From contig NC_092581.1 in assembly GCF_037975245.1 (NCBI RefSeq), positions 14,659,303 to 14,723,302 on the forward strand: a DNA stretch of 64,000 nucleotides, read 5' to 3'. This stretch comes from Apostichopus japonicus (lineage: Eukaryota; Echinodermata; Holothuroidea; Aspidochirotida; Stichopodidae). Numbering within the stretch: the stretch's first letter is position 1; the number at the start of each line of letters is the position of its first letter. Below the pieces are notes generated by a model. The model did no database searches. It was given only the letters and a program-made list of their open reading frames with translations, and was not told the origin of the DNA. A program made the translations under genes and the position numbers. Below are positions 21,201 to 31,592 of this stretch, piece by piece.

Positions 21201-23578
21201 AGCTTTTCACTTACAGATGAATCCAAGTTTCTTCATATTAATATCTTTAGGTAACTACTGTACACTACATCAGTTTGTTCCTATTCATTGCATAATGGAA
21301 CAACAGCTGATTTGTTTATTTTTTGGGACGGGGGAGGGGGGTGGAGTATTTTTTGGCTCAATGGTCCAATGCCTCGCTGGCTTGAACCTGGCTGACAGTA
21401 ACACTGGTATAAGGATATATTTCATCACTCTTCAACGAATACAGAAATTTTGCATAAATACTATAAAGATTAAGAATGGAATCTTAAAAGATTTTGTGGT
21501 TTTTTTCCTGTCCTTAGAACAATATGACTCGTTTGTAAGATTCAACCAAGATCAGATGAGAAGACGGTTTGGTGACAATGCCGCAAGCTGTAAGTAATAT
21601 TGTTTTAAGGGGATTAGGAAACATATCTTGTGCAGTGCGGTTTACAAGTGCGAGCAGGATCTTGGCACACCATCAGAAGACCACTTTGCCATCAGTCTGT
21701 AGTGATACTGTAAACTCATTGTGGGAAGGAAGTTTGTCTTTCATATATCAGTGCTTTAAAGTACTACTACAGACATTATTCAGTTCATTTGTTGTGTGTG
21801 ATAGCTTCATGCAAAATCTGTGGAAAGTTTTCGAAAGCTTTTCGTTTCTAAGGTAAAGGTTTTAATAAATCTAGGCAACTCATTAGATGTGTGCAAACTG
21901 TGACATGAAGCAGGTTGTGTTCATCAAAATTTCTATTTTATTAGCGGTTCAGAAGTCAAACCCTAATTACAAGCCCATTTATATCATTTGAATAAGAAGA
22001 CAAAATATTTCAAAAAATCGACATAGGACACAAACCTGTGTCCAGTGCCCTTGAGACAAAGGATGTGAAAACAGAGGGATAACATAACAGAATGTAAATG
22101 TTTATTCATAAATCACTCCCTGTACATCATCAATGTGCATAATTAGCTAACGTTTATACATTAATAAAGACTTGAGAAAAGACTTGTAAAGTGGAAAATC
22201 TTTAATGGGAGTTGCAGCTATTTCATGATTTCTAATGCCTATTAGAGTGATTAGGACAATATTGTTCCTAGTTATCTGTTGAACTTTAAAATTACATTTG
22301 GCGATGAATTTGCCAGATGTGTACAATCTGGTGATAATATATAAGCTCATGAGAGAAAGAAAAAGTCTGAAAATAATTAAAAAAAATGTTTGTTTAAATT
22401 CAGTCCACCAAACTTGCATCAAGAAATAAGGGATGAACTTGAAAGGTTTTAGAAATTAAGAAAAACCAATAAACATTTAATTTGTGGAACACTAAAGTGT
22501 CTACATTTAGACTGCTAATTAGGAGCAGCCAGTTCTAATGATACAGTGCAGATCTCTTGTCCTAGGTTAAGGTGTATCCAAGTATACTGTACATACACAA
22601 GGAGGTGTCGTATAGTGTGTGGTGCCACACAGCTCATGGTTTATTCATAGAAATAGAAATGAAGATCACAATAACAATGTAGCACCTGTAAAGTTATGTC
22701 TCCTTCAGCTTAGGTAAGTTGGCGGACTATCAGTAGGAGAACAGTGTGAGTACTTGACGAGTTCTACTGTCAGTAGAATTCCCTTGTGTATGCCTCATGT
22801 GTACAAGGCTCTTAGCACAAGTACGAATACTTACTTTAGCACTAGTATCTACATAAAGTTTCAAATTGCCCCCCTCCCCCCCCCCCCGGGTATGAGAAGA
22901 GTACCAATCCATGATGGTGAGTATGGGGTGTACACAGCTAACAATGCTACAAGCAGAACAGAGTACAAGTATGTGCTGGCTTCAATTCTGGTACATGTAC
23001 AGTAGTATACTGGATTTTGCAAATACTGTATGAACAACCTTCAAGCAGAGTTTGAGTACTGCTTTCAACTTTTTGTTGTTGTTCATTTTCAAATTGCTCA
23101 GAGCTGGTGATGAATTGTTAGGAAGCTACTGTATACTTAATAAGGAGGGCGTTGTGGTCAAGTGGTTAAGGCAGTGGACTTGTGATCTAAGGATTACAGG
23201 TTCGGGCCCTGGCCAGATCATTGCGTTGTGTCCTTGGGCAAGGCACTTTATCTCCATTGCCTCTCTTCACCCAGGTGTATAAATGGGGACTTTCGAGGTG
23301 ACTTGTAAATATAGTTGCATGCACCGGTTTGTGGCTGCACCCTATGGGAAGTCCCCCAGGGGACACGTGGCTGTGGTGCACTGTGGTGCCCCAGGAGAGA
23401 TTGTGTGAATTGTGCACACTTTGGTGTGTAGGTGTGACAAGTTACCAATGACCAGGATTAAGTTCAGCGTGGCGAGACTTTATTGCGCTATATAAGAACT
23501 GTTAATTATTATTATTATTATTATGAGTCGCATCACACATACAGCATGCTTTCCTTTTGTTTTGCAGATGTGTCATGA
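18297..23578 (+). CDS. AKIRIN: Akirin, complete four-exon gene
   Basis: Coding exons 18297-18465, 20634-21011, 21518-21589 and 23568-23578; phases agree at every junction and the joined frame is 630 nt, 209 aa (vertebrate akirins are about 190-205 aa). The N-terminus is MACATMKRSLDFDPLHSP with the nuclear signal SPKRRRC at residues 21-27, both akirin hallmarks. Exon 2 has CQEWKRIKRRKRL, a Ser/Thr/Pro-rich middle, then FTLSQVIMICERMLKEQE. Exon 3 gives EQYDSFVRFNQDQMRRRFGD. The last 11 nt exon supplies the rest of a split Tyr codon plus Val, Ser and TGA, giving the conserved C-terminal SYVS. Akirins are nuclear adaptors linking transcription factors (NF-kB/Relish, Twist) to chromatin remodelling; AKIRIN2 also brings proteasomes into the nucleus through its C-terminal YVS. 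Intron 1 holds a LINE remnant and intron 3 a SINE ending 43 bp before the last acceptor. The 3' UTR end was not fixed. Confidence 0.95.
19905..20450 (-). mobile_element. LINE 3'-end remnant in akirin intron 1
   Basis: Read on the minus strand, 20380-20220 gives a decayed reverse-transcriptase C-terminus: FQYSFYPSTIKD, a stop where Trp-Asn is usual, SPSLEVFKTRLPTH, another stop, then HCCATHQHPRCDTREG. A 3' UTR and a tail of ACGAAATAAATGAAATGAAA at about 19920-19945 follow. This is the typical order for a non-LTR element end. It is in antisense to akirin and clearly inactive. It is a different family from the copy at 8110. Confidence 0.65.
23144..23524 (+). mobile_element. tRNA-derived SINE, family A, with (ATT)n tail
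   Basis: The head has an A box (GTGGTCAAGTGGTTAAGG) and a B box (GGTTCGGGCCC). The body follows (TTGCGTTGTGTCCTTGGGCA, GCACTTTATCTCCATTGCC). The 3' part, TTGCGCTATATAAGAACTG followed by (ATT)n, resembles an L2-clade LINE tail, which would explain its mobilisation. It lies in akirin intron 3, in the same orientation as the gene. Confidence 0.85.
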
Positions 23579-26500
23579 GGGAAGAAGCAAGGATGGTGAG
23601 TTACCAAGAGGATGGCAGTGGAAGCAGTTTACAATATCAACTTGGCAAAAGAGTTAAGAAAACAAAAAAAATGAAAAGTTAAAACAACTCTAAAAAAGTT
23701 TTTCTTTTTAATTAAAGAGGGGCACTGTTGTGACCTTCAGTGTGTGACTTGCGGAGGATTTGTCTTCAAAAAAACGAGAGTAGTTGAAGGTCTTATAACA
23801 AATTTTAAAAGCGTAACATACATGTAGGCCTACTATGCCGTAGTTTTGACAATCATATTTAAATTGCTCTGCAAGATAGCCAAGACAAAAAATATTTGCT
23901 TCTTTTTATAAATGTATTCTGTGGAAGTCAGATTTAACTGTTCAACGTTGTGAAGGCTTATAATGACCGAAGTACGTCATCACAATGTCTTTGTATATCA
24001 CTCGATATTATGTCACATTTTCTTCAGGCATACAGTTTGAGCTTGTCAAAAGGGAGTTAAAAAATAAAAAAGAGCTGTTGAGTTAAAATTTCACCGAGAA
24101 TTGGTTTAATTAAGGTAGAGCAGTTTGAACAGACAAACAGCGAAGATCCTTTTCACTAATGGAAGTTGGTGAATCAAAGTTCTCATTCGGCTTTGGATAA
24201 TCGAACATGTATGATAAAATAGGTATAGTATACAACAACGTTTGAGAAGGATGTGGTTCTATATGTCAGTTAAGAAAATTAATGCAAGTTTTTGTCTAGC
24301 CCACCTGACCCCTTCCCATCACCACTCAAGATAAAAGACAGAGAAGCAAGTAGTACACACATAGGTTGCTCTTGTACCAGATTAATGCTTATTATACCCT
24401 GTCAACATTTGACATTTATGTGTGTCAGCCTTTTTGGGACTGCAGGAAAAAGGAGGTGGGTGGGGGGGGGAGTGGTGGGTTGGGGTTATTCATTGTGATG
24501 CTGTCTCAGGTACTACTGTTCTTGTAAATGGCAGACCAGAGAGGAACGTTTAGTGGTCAACTACTTGCAGAACATCTTTGCAGTATAAATGTTTGGGCTC
24601 ATTCACATGGCAAAATTAAAGCATATCATAACATAGTGCGTGCTACCTACCACCATATACAATTTTCTTTTGGTGTGTGTGTGTTTATGGATTTGCCTTT
24701 TTCCCCAGAGAGCTAGATTGATAGATAACTGTGGTACCACTCCTTGTCACAGTGCATGGCGAGTTTAGACATCTTAATAGATTTAGGTATATTCCTGCAT
24801 GTGTGTGGTGGTGTACAGTTAACTTTGCGTATCCTCCAACTTCAGGAACTGTGTTTTACGTAAAATAACTGCGCCAATAGTTGCACTGTAGTTGCCGTGC
24901 TTGAAAGTCAAACTATAACCACTCTTTCAAACACAATTTTAATCTAAAAAACCTCAGTGAAAGAAGGTTCAAAATTGCCACTGTGAAACAATGAATCAAA
25001 TAATTTGTACAAAAGTTGTATTTTGAGACCCTCACAAGAATGATTTCACTCATTTATGGGAATTACAAGGCAATGAGGTAAGGGTAAGTTTTCCTCGCTT
25101 CGAGCTGTGGGACTCCTAACTTTGAGAATTCTGTTTCTGGCTGTATCTGGTCAGAGTATTGATGAAATCACAAAGTTGAAGGATAGAACCGCAGTGCAAA
25201 TTTAATGGGATCGTCATGAACCCCCCGTCCTTTTAAGAGACCACTTGTGCCGGTCTTATTTTCACAAAGTTACTGTATACCATCCCATAGTCTGTGTGCT
25301 ACATCAGTGGAAATGTTGCTCATGATATTTATGAGTGCCATCAGCAATGGATATTTTTTTTGTAGATCTGTGAAGCTGGAGGTAGCCAGTCTATCATCCA
25401 AACATTTCACCGTTTTTAGTGGTGAAAAACAAAGAAAAAATAAATACACAAATGTCATAACTCACTAGATAGGCCTCTCATTTGCTGGATAATGGAGATG
25501 CAGATTGGACCAAATCACTTGTAAATGTGGCGATACATTTCTCCAGTAGTATGGTATGTTACCAGTTACTGTGGTTTGCCTCTATGGTATCTGCATTCTG
25601 AAGTGCTACAGTAACTATGCTTTAGATAACAGCTGTCTGGCGATCTGGACACTTCATTTTTGTTTGGGATGATATTCTGCAACAAAGTTATAAATGAAAG
25701 CAGGCTACTTACTGTTTTCTGCGCAGATATATTCATCATTGTGGTAGAAATTGGTCAATAAAAATGTGATTGCAGTTTTTTTTTTTGCAAACTAACCGTT
25801 TACCCCTGGGAGGAACATTTCACAGCTATTTGGTGAATTGTAGAATATGTGACAAGTCAAGTAATTTTCTTCATTTACAATAATTGCAAAATGTTTACTA
25901 AAATTTTATGAAATTCAAGCAGTTAAAAATGCAACAAATTCTGACCCTTATTTGCCACCTGTGCTATCATTCTGTACATAATGCATCAGAGTACACAATG
26001 GTATTGCTACTTAAGTTTGTCACATTTCATACCTCCTGCACTGCAACTTAAAAATTTGTGATGTTATCTTAAGTATTATCCTTTGCACTCATCGGTAAAC
26101 TGTAGGCAGTTGTTAATTCTGCTTTAATTTGAGTTCCATTTCAAATGTACCGCAGCCCAGTTCACATAATGTGCAGCAAAGTGTGTACACAATGGTACTG
26201 CAACGTAAATGTGTGATGTTTCACATGTTCAGTGTACATAATAGTGCAACGTGTGCATATTTTAATCATACTAAAAACTTTTTTTTAAATTCATGTACTG
26301 TATTAACTTTTGCCATCGTGTAAAAACTGATGTTCTTTCTTTGCTTTTTAACACGTTTGTTTTGTCAAACTTGACAAGATGGGGTCAACTGGTGTCAATA
26401 TTTGATCAACACCATCTTTATTCAATTAAAGGAGCTTCATAAAGGCCATGTTTATGGTAAGATAGTCAGATTTATTAAAGAATCGCTGAAGTGATGGCCT

Positions 26501-26774
26501 AATTCCAATTTAAATGTGAGATTCTCAGCCACTGTCGGCAAATAACTGATTTTGGAGATTTTTATCATTCTTAAACGTGTCTTGGGCATTATACTTTGAG
26601 TCTGTTACGTGGCAACTCTTTTAACATTTTCTCATCAAAAGACAAATTTTCAGAGAAGGAAAAAAAAAGAACAACGCACACACACGCACACACACACACA
26701 AAAACAAACTATAGAAGACGGATGGGGTGGGCAGTCTGGTATGATACAAATGCATTAAAACTTGGGGTGTGGGT
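23579..26774. other. Akirin 3' flank, no further gene seen
   Basis: The first part must hold the akirin 3' UTR. Candidate AATAAA-like hexamers occur near 24062 and 25439, but none could be chosen with confidence. The rest is AT-rich with short GT or CA tracts and a poly-G tract near 24461. No open frame has a recognisable family signature. Confidence 0.4.
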
Positions 26775-27478
26775 TGTCAGTGGGTGCATAAGCCATCAAC
26801 TAGCATGCACAGACAACCTGTTTCTACATGAAATAGTGGCTCTTCAGTGGGCGCAAATAAAGCCATAAACTACTGTAGCATACACAAGACAACCTGTTTC
26901 TACATGAAATAGTGGCTCTTTAGTGGGTGGAAAAGCCATGAACTAGCATGCACAGACAACCTGTTTCTACATGAAATAGTGGCTCTCCAGTGGGCGCATA
27001 TAAATCCATAAACTAGCATACACAAGACAACCTGTTTCTACATGAAATAGTTGCTCTTCAGTGGGCGCATATAAAGCCATAAACTAGCATGCACAGACAA
27101 CCTGTTTCTACATGAAATAGTGACTCTTCAGTGGGTGCATATAAAGCCATAAACTAGCATACACAAGACAACCTGTTTCTACATGAAATAGTGGCTCTCC
27201 AGTGGGCGCATCTAAAGCCATAATCTAGCATGCACAGACAACCTGTTTCTACATGAAATAGTGGCTCTTCAGTGGGCGCATATAAATCCATTAACTAGCA
27301 TACACAAGACAACCTGTTTCTACATGAAATAGTGGCTCTTCAGTGGGTGCATAAGCCATAAACTAGCATGCACAGACAACCTGTTTCTACATGAAATAGT
27401 GGCTCTTTAGTGGGCGCATATAAATCCATAAACTAGCATACACAAGACAACCTGTTTCTACATGAAATAGTGGCTCTT
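26775..27478. repeat. 70-bp minisatellite with two alternating unit types
   Basis: About ten units spaced 68-75 bp, each with GACAACCTGTTTCTACATGA and AATAGTGGCTCT. Units alternate between a CATGCACAGAC form and a CATACACAAGAC form through most of the array, so the real period is a dimer of about 141 bp. The array lies downstream of akirin with no coding sense. Confidence 0.93.
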
Positions 27479-29495
27479 TTCAAATAACTACAGCTTCATT
27501 AAATGTATGACTAGAATTGGCAGGATAAAACCTCCATTGAATAGCCACTTAATCAACGAAGAACTGCCATCACTGGCAATTTTGCATTGGTTATCTTCTT
27601 CTCGTAGGTTCCAAGGGGGCATGGATGTATTGCAGACCCTATGCATACCTTAGTCATTGATGGTCTTTTGTAGCATATCCCTCAAAAAGGGGATTAATCT
27701 ACAAAAGGGGGATTAATCTACAAAAGGGGGAAGACTACGGTGGCTTAGTATCAGCATATCTGCACAGAATCAGTCTCAATTGGAAATGGACTTACATGAG
27801 TTGGTTAGGGCAAAGATGTTCAGATTTCAAGCAAGGGTAAGAGAGGATGGGGTGGGGGGATTTCCTGTTTTCTGCAGAGCTTCGGGTAAATGCTGTATCT
27901 CGGGTAAACACAAACCTTCTCTGTGAGTGTTTCTCTTTTCTCTTTATTTTGTGCTTTGCTTAGTTTTCTTTTATTCTTTGAAAATCTTTTCTCCTAAAAC
28001 TTGTAAACAAAGTGAGTCAAGGTGACAGTATGTAGCTCAAGCTTGCTAGAGTGTATTAGATACTTGATGTCATTTTAAGTTAATTCTTCCTTCTTCAGGT
28101 TGTATGCAGTTCAGACTCAGGGGGGGGGGAGGGGTGAGTGAGATTTCAACTTCATCTGTAAAGGTTTGCTATTCAGTTTAATTGTGTGAAGTCTTCTTGT
28201 GTCATGGATACTAAAAGCCTGGCCTTCAGGTGGGAAAAAGAGTTAAGGATACGTATTAGAACTATGCTAACAATGATATTGGTTACCACGACGATCCCAT
28301 TAGCCGACCACCATTGGGTCGGCACCGATAAGGTCCAAGAAAAACGTATTGGACATCTTGAAGGAGGAAAGTAAACTTTCATGTTTTTAACATTTAAGCT
28401 ATGTTTGAATGTCTGAAAAATGTGTGACTTCTATTATATTTTCATTTAACTTTATCTTATAACATTATTATTTTTTGTTTTTCTGCTTATTTTATGGTTT
28501 AACATAAATGTATATGACACATTTAAACTGATGGTTATTATTCAATAAAGATGAAACATTAAACATGCATGGTATTGGAAGATGTGCTTGTAATATTTTA
28601 TTTGCTGTTATTAGTTTACCAATTGTACTATCTTGACTTGTTTGGAGTTTCTTTTTTAGGAATTAATGCAATTACATTATCGGTGAAATCAGGTCGGTTG
28701 GAAAGTCTGCACAAAGCATAAACAAGTAAAAGTGTTAAAGATCCTGCTAGCTAACCACATCTACATACTTCTAAGGTCTGACCTCCTTCAGCGCACACAG
28801 TAAGTTTCAGTGATTTATAACTGTATATCAACGTGTCTGGGACAGACTACTGTTGAATTCTATTGGAAACACTGGTTACCGATGAAATCTGTTTTTATTT
28901 TCCTGGCTCACGACCCTCCACAAAATCCCAGGTTTTGGAAGTGTCAATCTAAAGAAAACCAGCAAATATATCCATGATCTGCTTATGTGACAGGAATGTG
29001 CAACTGGCATGTTTTCAGAGGAAGGTGAAGCACCTAACATTTGTCGAGGATTCATACTATTGGTATTAAATTTCCAAACCACTGTTTAGTTGTTATTCAG
29101 CCAAATGTGTGTAATCTGCTCCAATAATCTTTTATTGTGACAAGAATAACATGAAGTGACTCTTGATCAATAGAACAATAAATAGCTTTAGCAAACTCGG
29201 TCGATTAATGGATGAAAGAATAAACAGAACATGCTGATAAAGTATCTTTTGAATAATAGAAGTGTATTATCATTCCCTTATCATGTCAAACAGCTTTCTT
29301 ATAAGGTTACTTGAAATGTCCATTCTCCTAGAGACACTGTTAACAACATTAACAAATACCTTAGCACATTGTAGTTCATCATACACCAGTAAACAGACAA
29401 ATATATTACAAAGAAGCTTAGATACATCTTATTGGTCATCAGAAATACACACAAATATGCTATAAAGAAAATTAATGGACACTCAAGAGGTTCAA
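27479..29495. other. Intergenic sequence, no gene seen
   Basis: No recognised gene on either strand. There is a short direct repeat (GGGGGATTAATCTACAAAA, twice near 27690-27725) and a G run at 28120. The open frame at 28186-28374 has no homology signal I can name. Confidence 0.4.
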
Positions 29496-30599
29496 ACTTT
29501 AGAAGTATTTTACTGATGTCCTTGCAGCATATTCTCCTACTATGACTATTTAAAGGGTGTGAAGACTCGGGCACAAAGAAATGTCTAATGCAGGTAATCT
29601 GACCTAGTTTCGAATGAGGTGTAACAGAAGTGTTAGACACCACCATCGATCCCAGAAAATAAACACACAGCTTGCTACCATCGGTAATTAGACACAAGTG
29701 CACAGGCAGTGCATGCAGCTACGGTCTATACCCACAACACAGTGTAAATAGCAGCGATGGACATCTCAGGTCTAGATAAAAGATAACAAGGTATCACATT
29801 TCATTACTGCATTTTGTAGCGACACAAACAAAACGTCACTTGCAAGCAACGGAAAGTTAACTTTTTCAGATGGGGGCACACGGTTTGGGGTGAGTCTTCA
29901 AAGCCTTTAATTGTCTTAAATCAACCCTTCTCAAATGACAATGATATAATGTGAAGGCGCTGAACTTTGAAGGGTGAGTTCTTTTATTAACACTTACAAG
30001 CAACGCTAACTAGTCCATTTAAGTATGGAGGTGACACTGACGACAAATATGATGGGAAAGGTATGGTCAACTCATGTTACAAATAACAAGCAAATTACTT
30101 GAACACCTTCCTCAAGGATCTCATAAGCATAATTAAGAACCTAATAAACTTCAGACTTCCTGACTGATTCATACTCTTTGTTCTTATCTTCTAGAATAAA
30201 ATTCAAATTTTTGAAGTATTTTACTGATGTCCTTAAATAAGCATATTCTCCTACAGTACTATGACTATTTAATTGTCTTACATCAGGGAGTTGTTATGGA
30301 ACATCTCCCTGCTTACATCAACCCTTCTCAAATGACAATGATATAATGTGAAGGCCCTGAGCTTTGAAGGGCGAGTACTTTTATTAGCACGTACAAGCAA
30401 CGCTAACTAGTCCATATAAGTATGGAGGTGACACTGACGACTAATAAGATGGGAAAGGTATGGTCAACTCATGTTACAAATAACAAGCAAATTACTTGAC
30501 CACCTTCCTCAAGGATCTCATAAGCATAATTAAGAACCTAATAAACTTCAGACTTCCTCAATGGTTCATACTCTTTGTTCTTATCTTTTAGAATAAAAT
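29496..30599. repeat. Tandem segmental duplication of a ~390-bp unit
   Basis: Copy 1 runs from about 29496 to 30215 and includes a MITE at 29550-29910. Copy 2 runs from about 30216 to 30599. Shared blocks include GAAGTATTTTACTGATGTCC, CATATTCTCCTAC, CTCAAATGACAATGATATAA, AAGCAACGCTAACTAGTCCA and ACCTTCCTCAAGGATCTCAT. Copy 2 lacks the MITE but has a 35-bp insertion containing the short inverted pair CAGGGAG/CTCCCTG. No coding sequence is present. Confidence 0.9.
29550..29910. mobile_element. TTAA-target MITE, copy 2 (with paralogous empty site)
   Basis: TTAA-AGGGTGTGAAGACTCG at the left and CGAGTCTTCA-like sequence ending GCCT-TTAA at the right. The paralogous unit at about 30270 reads CTATTTAATTGTC without the element, while here it reads CTATTTAA-element-TTAATTGTC. 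The insertion duplicated exactly TTAA. The interior block AGAAGTGTTAGACACCACC is shared with the copies at 4839 and 45016. Confidence 0.9.
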
Positions 30600-31184
30600 C
30601 ATATTGGCAAAGCATGTCCATAAATTAAAATGTACGGAAAAGGAGGGGTACCACTAAAACAGACAATCTTGAAAATAGTCTGTTTGCTATTTCCACCTGA
30701 ATGCTTCCACTCACTTTAAATACTACACCTAGTACAGCAATCTCACGAGAGGAGAAATAATTGGTTGGGGGTGCCTGGATACCCAGGGTATATCTACAGT
30801 TGTGTCAGAGGTTTAGTGTGAAAAGATCACTGAATTGGTAACAATTAGAAAGATGTCAAACCTAGACAATGTGGTGCATTTCATTATTTGAAATGTCATG
30901 AATTGTCTCTTAATATTAACCGCAGCTAAACCACTTTTTTATGATAAAACAAAAAATGTTTCCTATGACATATCAACATCATCCCCCTTTGGAACCAGTT
31001 TTTCAATCAACGGCTGTACCCGCTACCATGGATGACTGCCTGGACAGCAACTGGTACAGGCCCTGGCAATGAAAACAAGAAAATGCTCCCGTTTTCCTTC
31101 TTGACATTTAAGTTGACTCAATGGTATTAGTGAGCAACGAAATACCCTGGTCAATTTATCTCTTGGACAGGGGCAATGTCCTCT

Positions 31185-31592
31185 TTGTTTTATAAGAAAC
31201 TCTTATTTCTAACCCTTATACATTGGCTGCCGCAGTTCTTTGTTTCTTGGCTGGTTTTATAAGAGACTCTTATTTCTAACCCTTATACATTGGCTGCAGC
31301 AGTTCTTTGTTTCTTGGCTGGTTTTATAAGAAACTCTTACTTCTAACCCTTAAACATTGGCTGCAGCAGTTCTTTGTTTCTAGGCTGGTTTTATAAGAGA
31401 CTCTTATTTCTAACCCTTAAACATTGGCTGCAGCAGTTCTTTGTTTCTAGGCTGGTTTTATAAGAGACTCTTATTTCTAACCCTTAAACATTGGCTGCAG
31501 CAGTTCTTTGTTTCTAGGCTGGTTTTATAAGAGACTCTTACTTCTAACCCTTATACATTGGCTGCAGCAGTTCTTTGTTTCTTGGCTGCGGC
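31185..31592. repeat. 67-bp minisatellite that includes the RPF2 stop-codon region
   Basis: Six TATAAG landmarks at 31191, 31258, 31325, 31392, 31459 and 31526 are spaced exactly 67 bp. Each unit holds a copy of the last codons of RPF2 (minus strand: AGAACTGCTGCAGCCAAT, then GTATAA or GTTTAA). The terminal coding exon is thus the innermost unit of the array and the other units lie in the 3' UTR or flank. Confidence 0.92.

Noticed and set aside
26775-27478. Regularly spaced repeats that could suggest a CRISPR array (also 31185-31592 and 36128-36560)
   Set aside because: The whole unit repeats, with no unique spacers, in a eukaryotic gene-rich window; these are tandem minisatellites.
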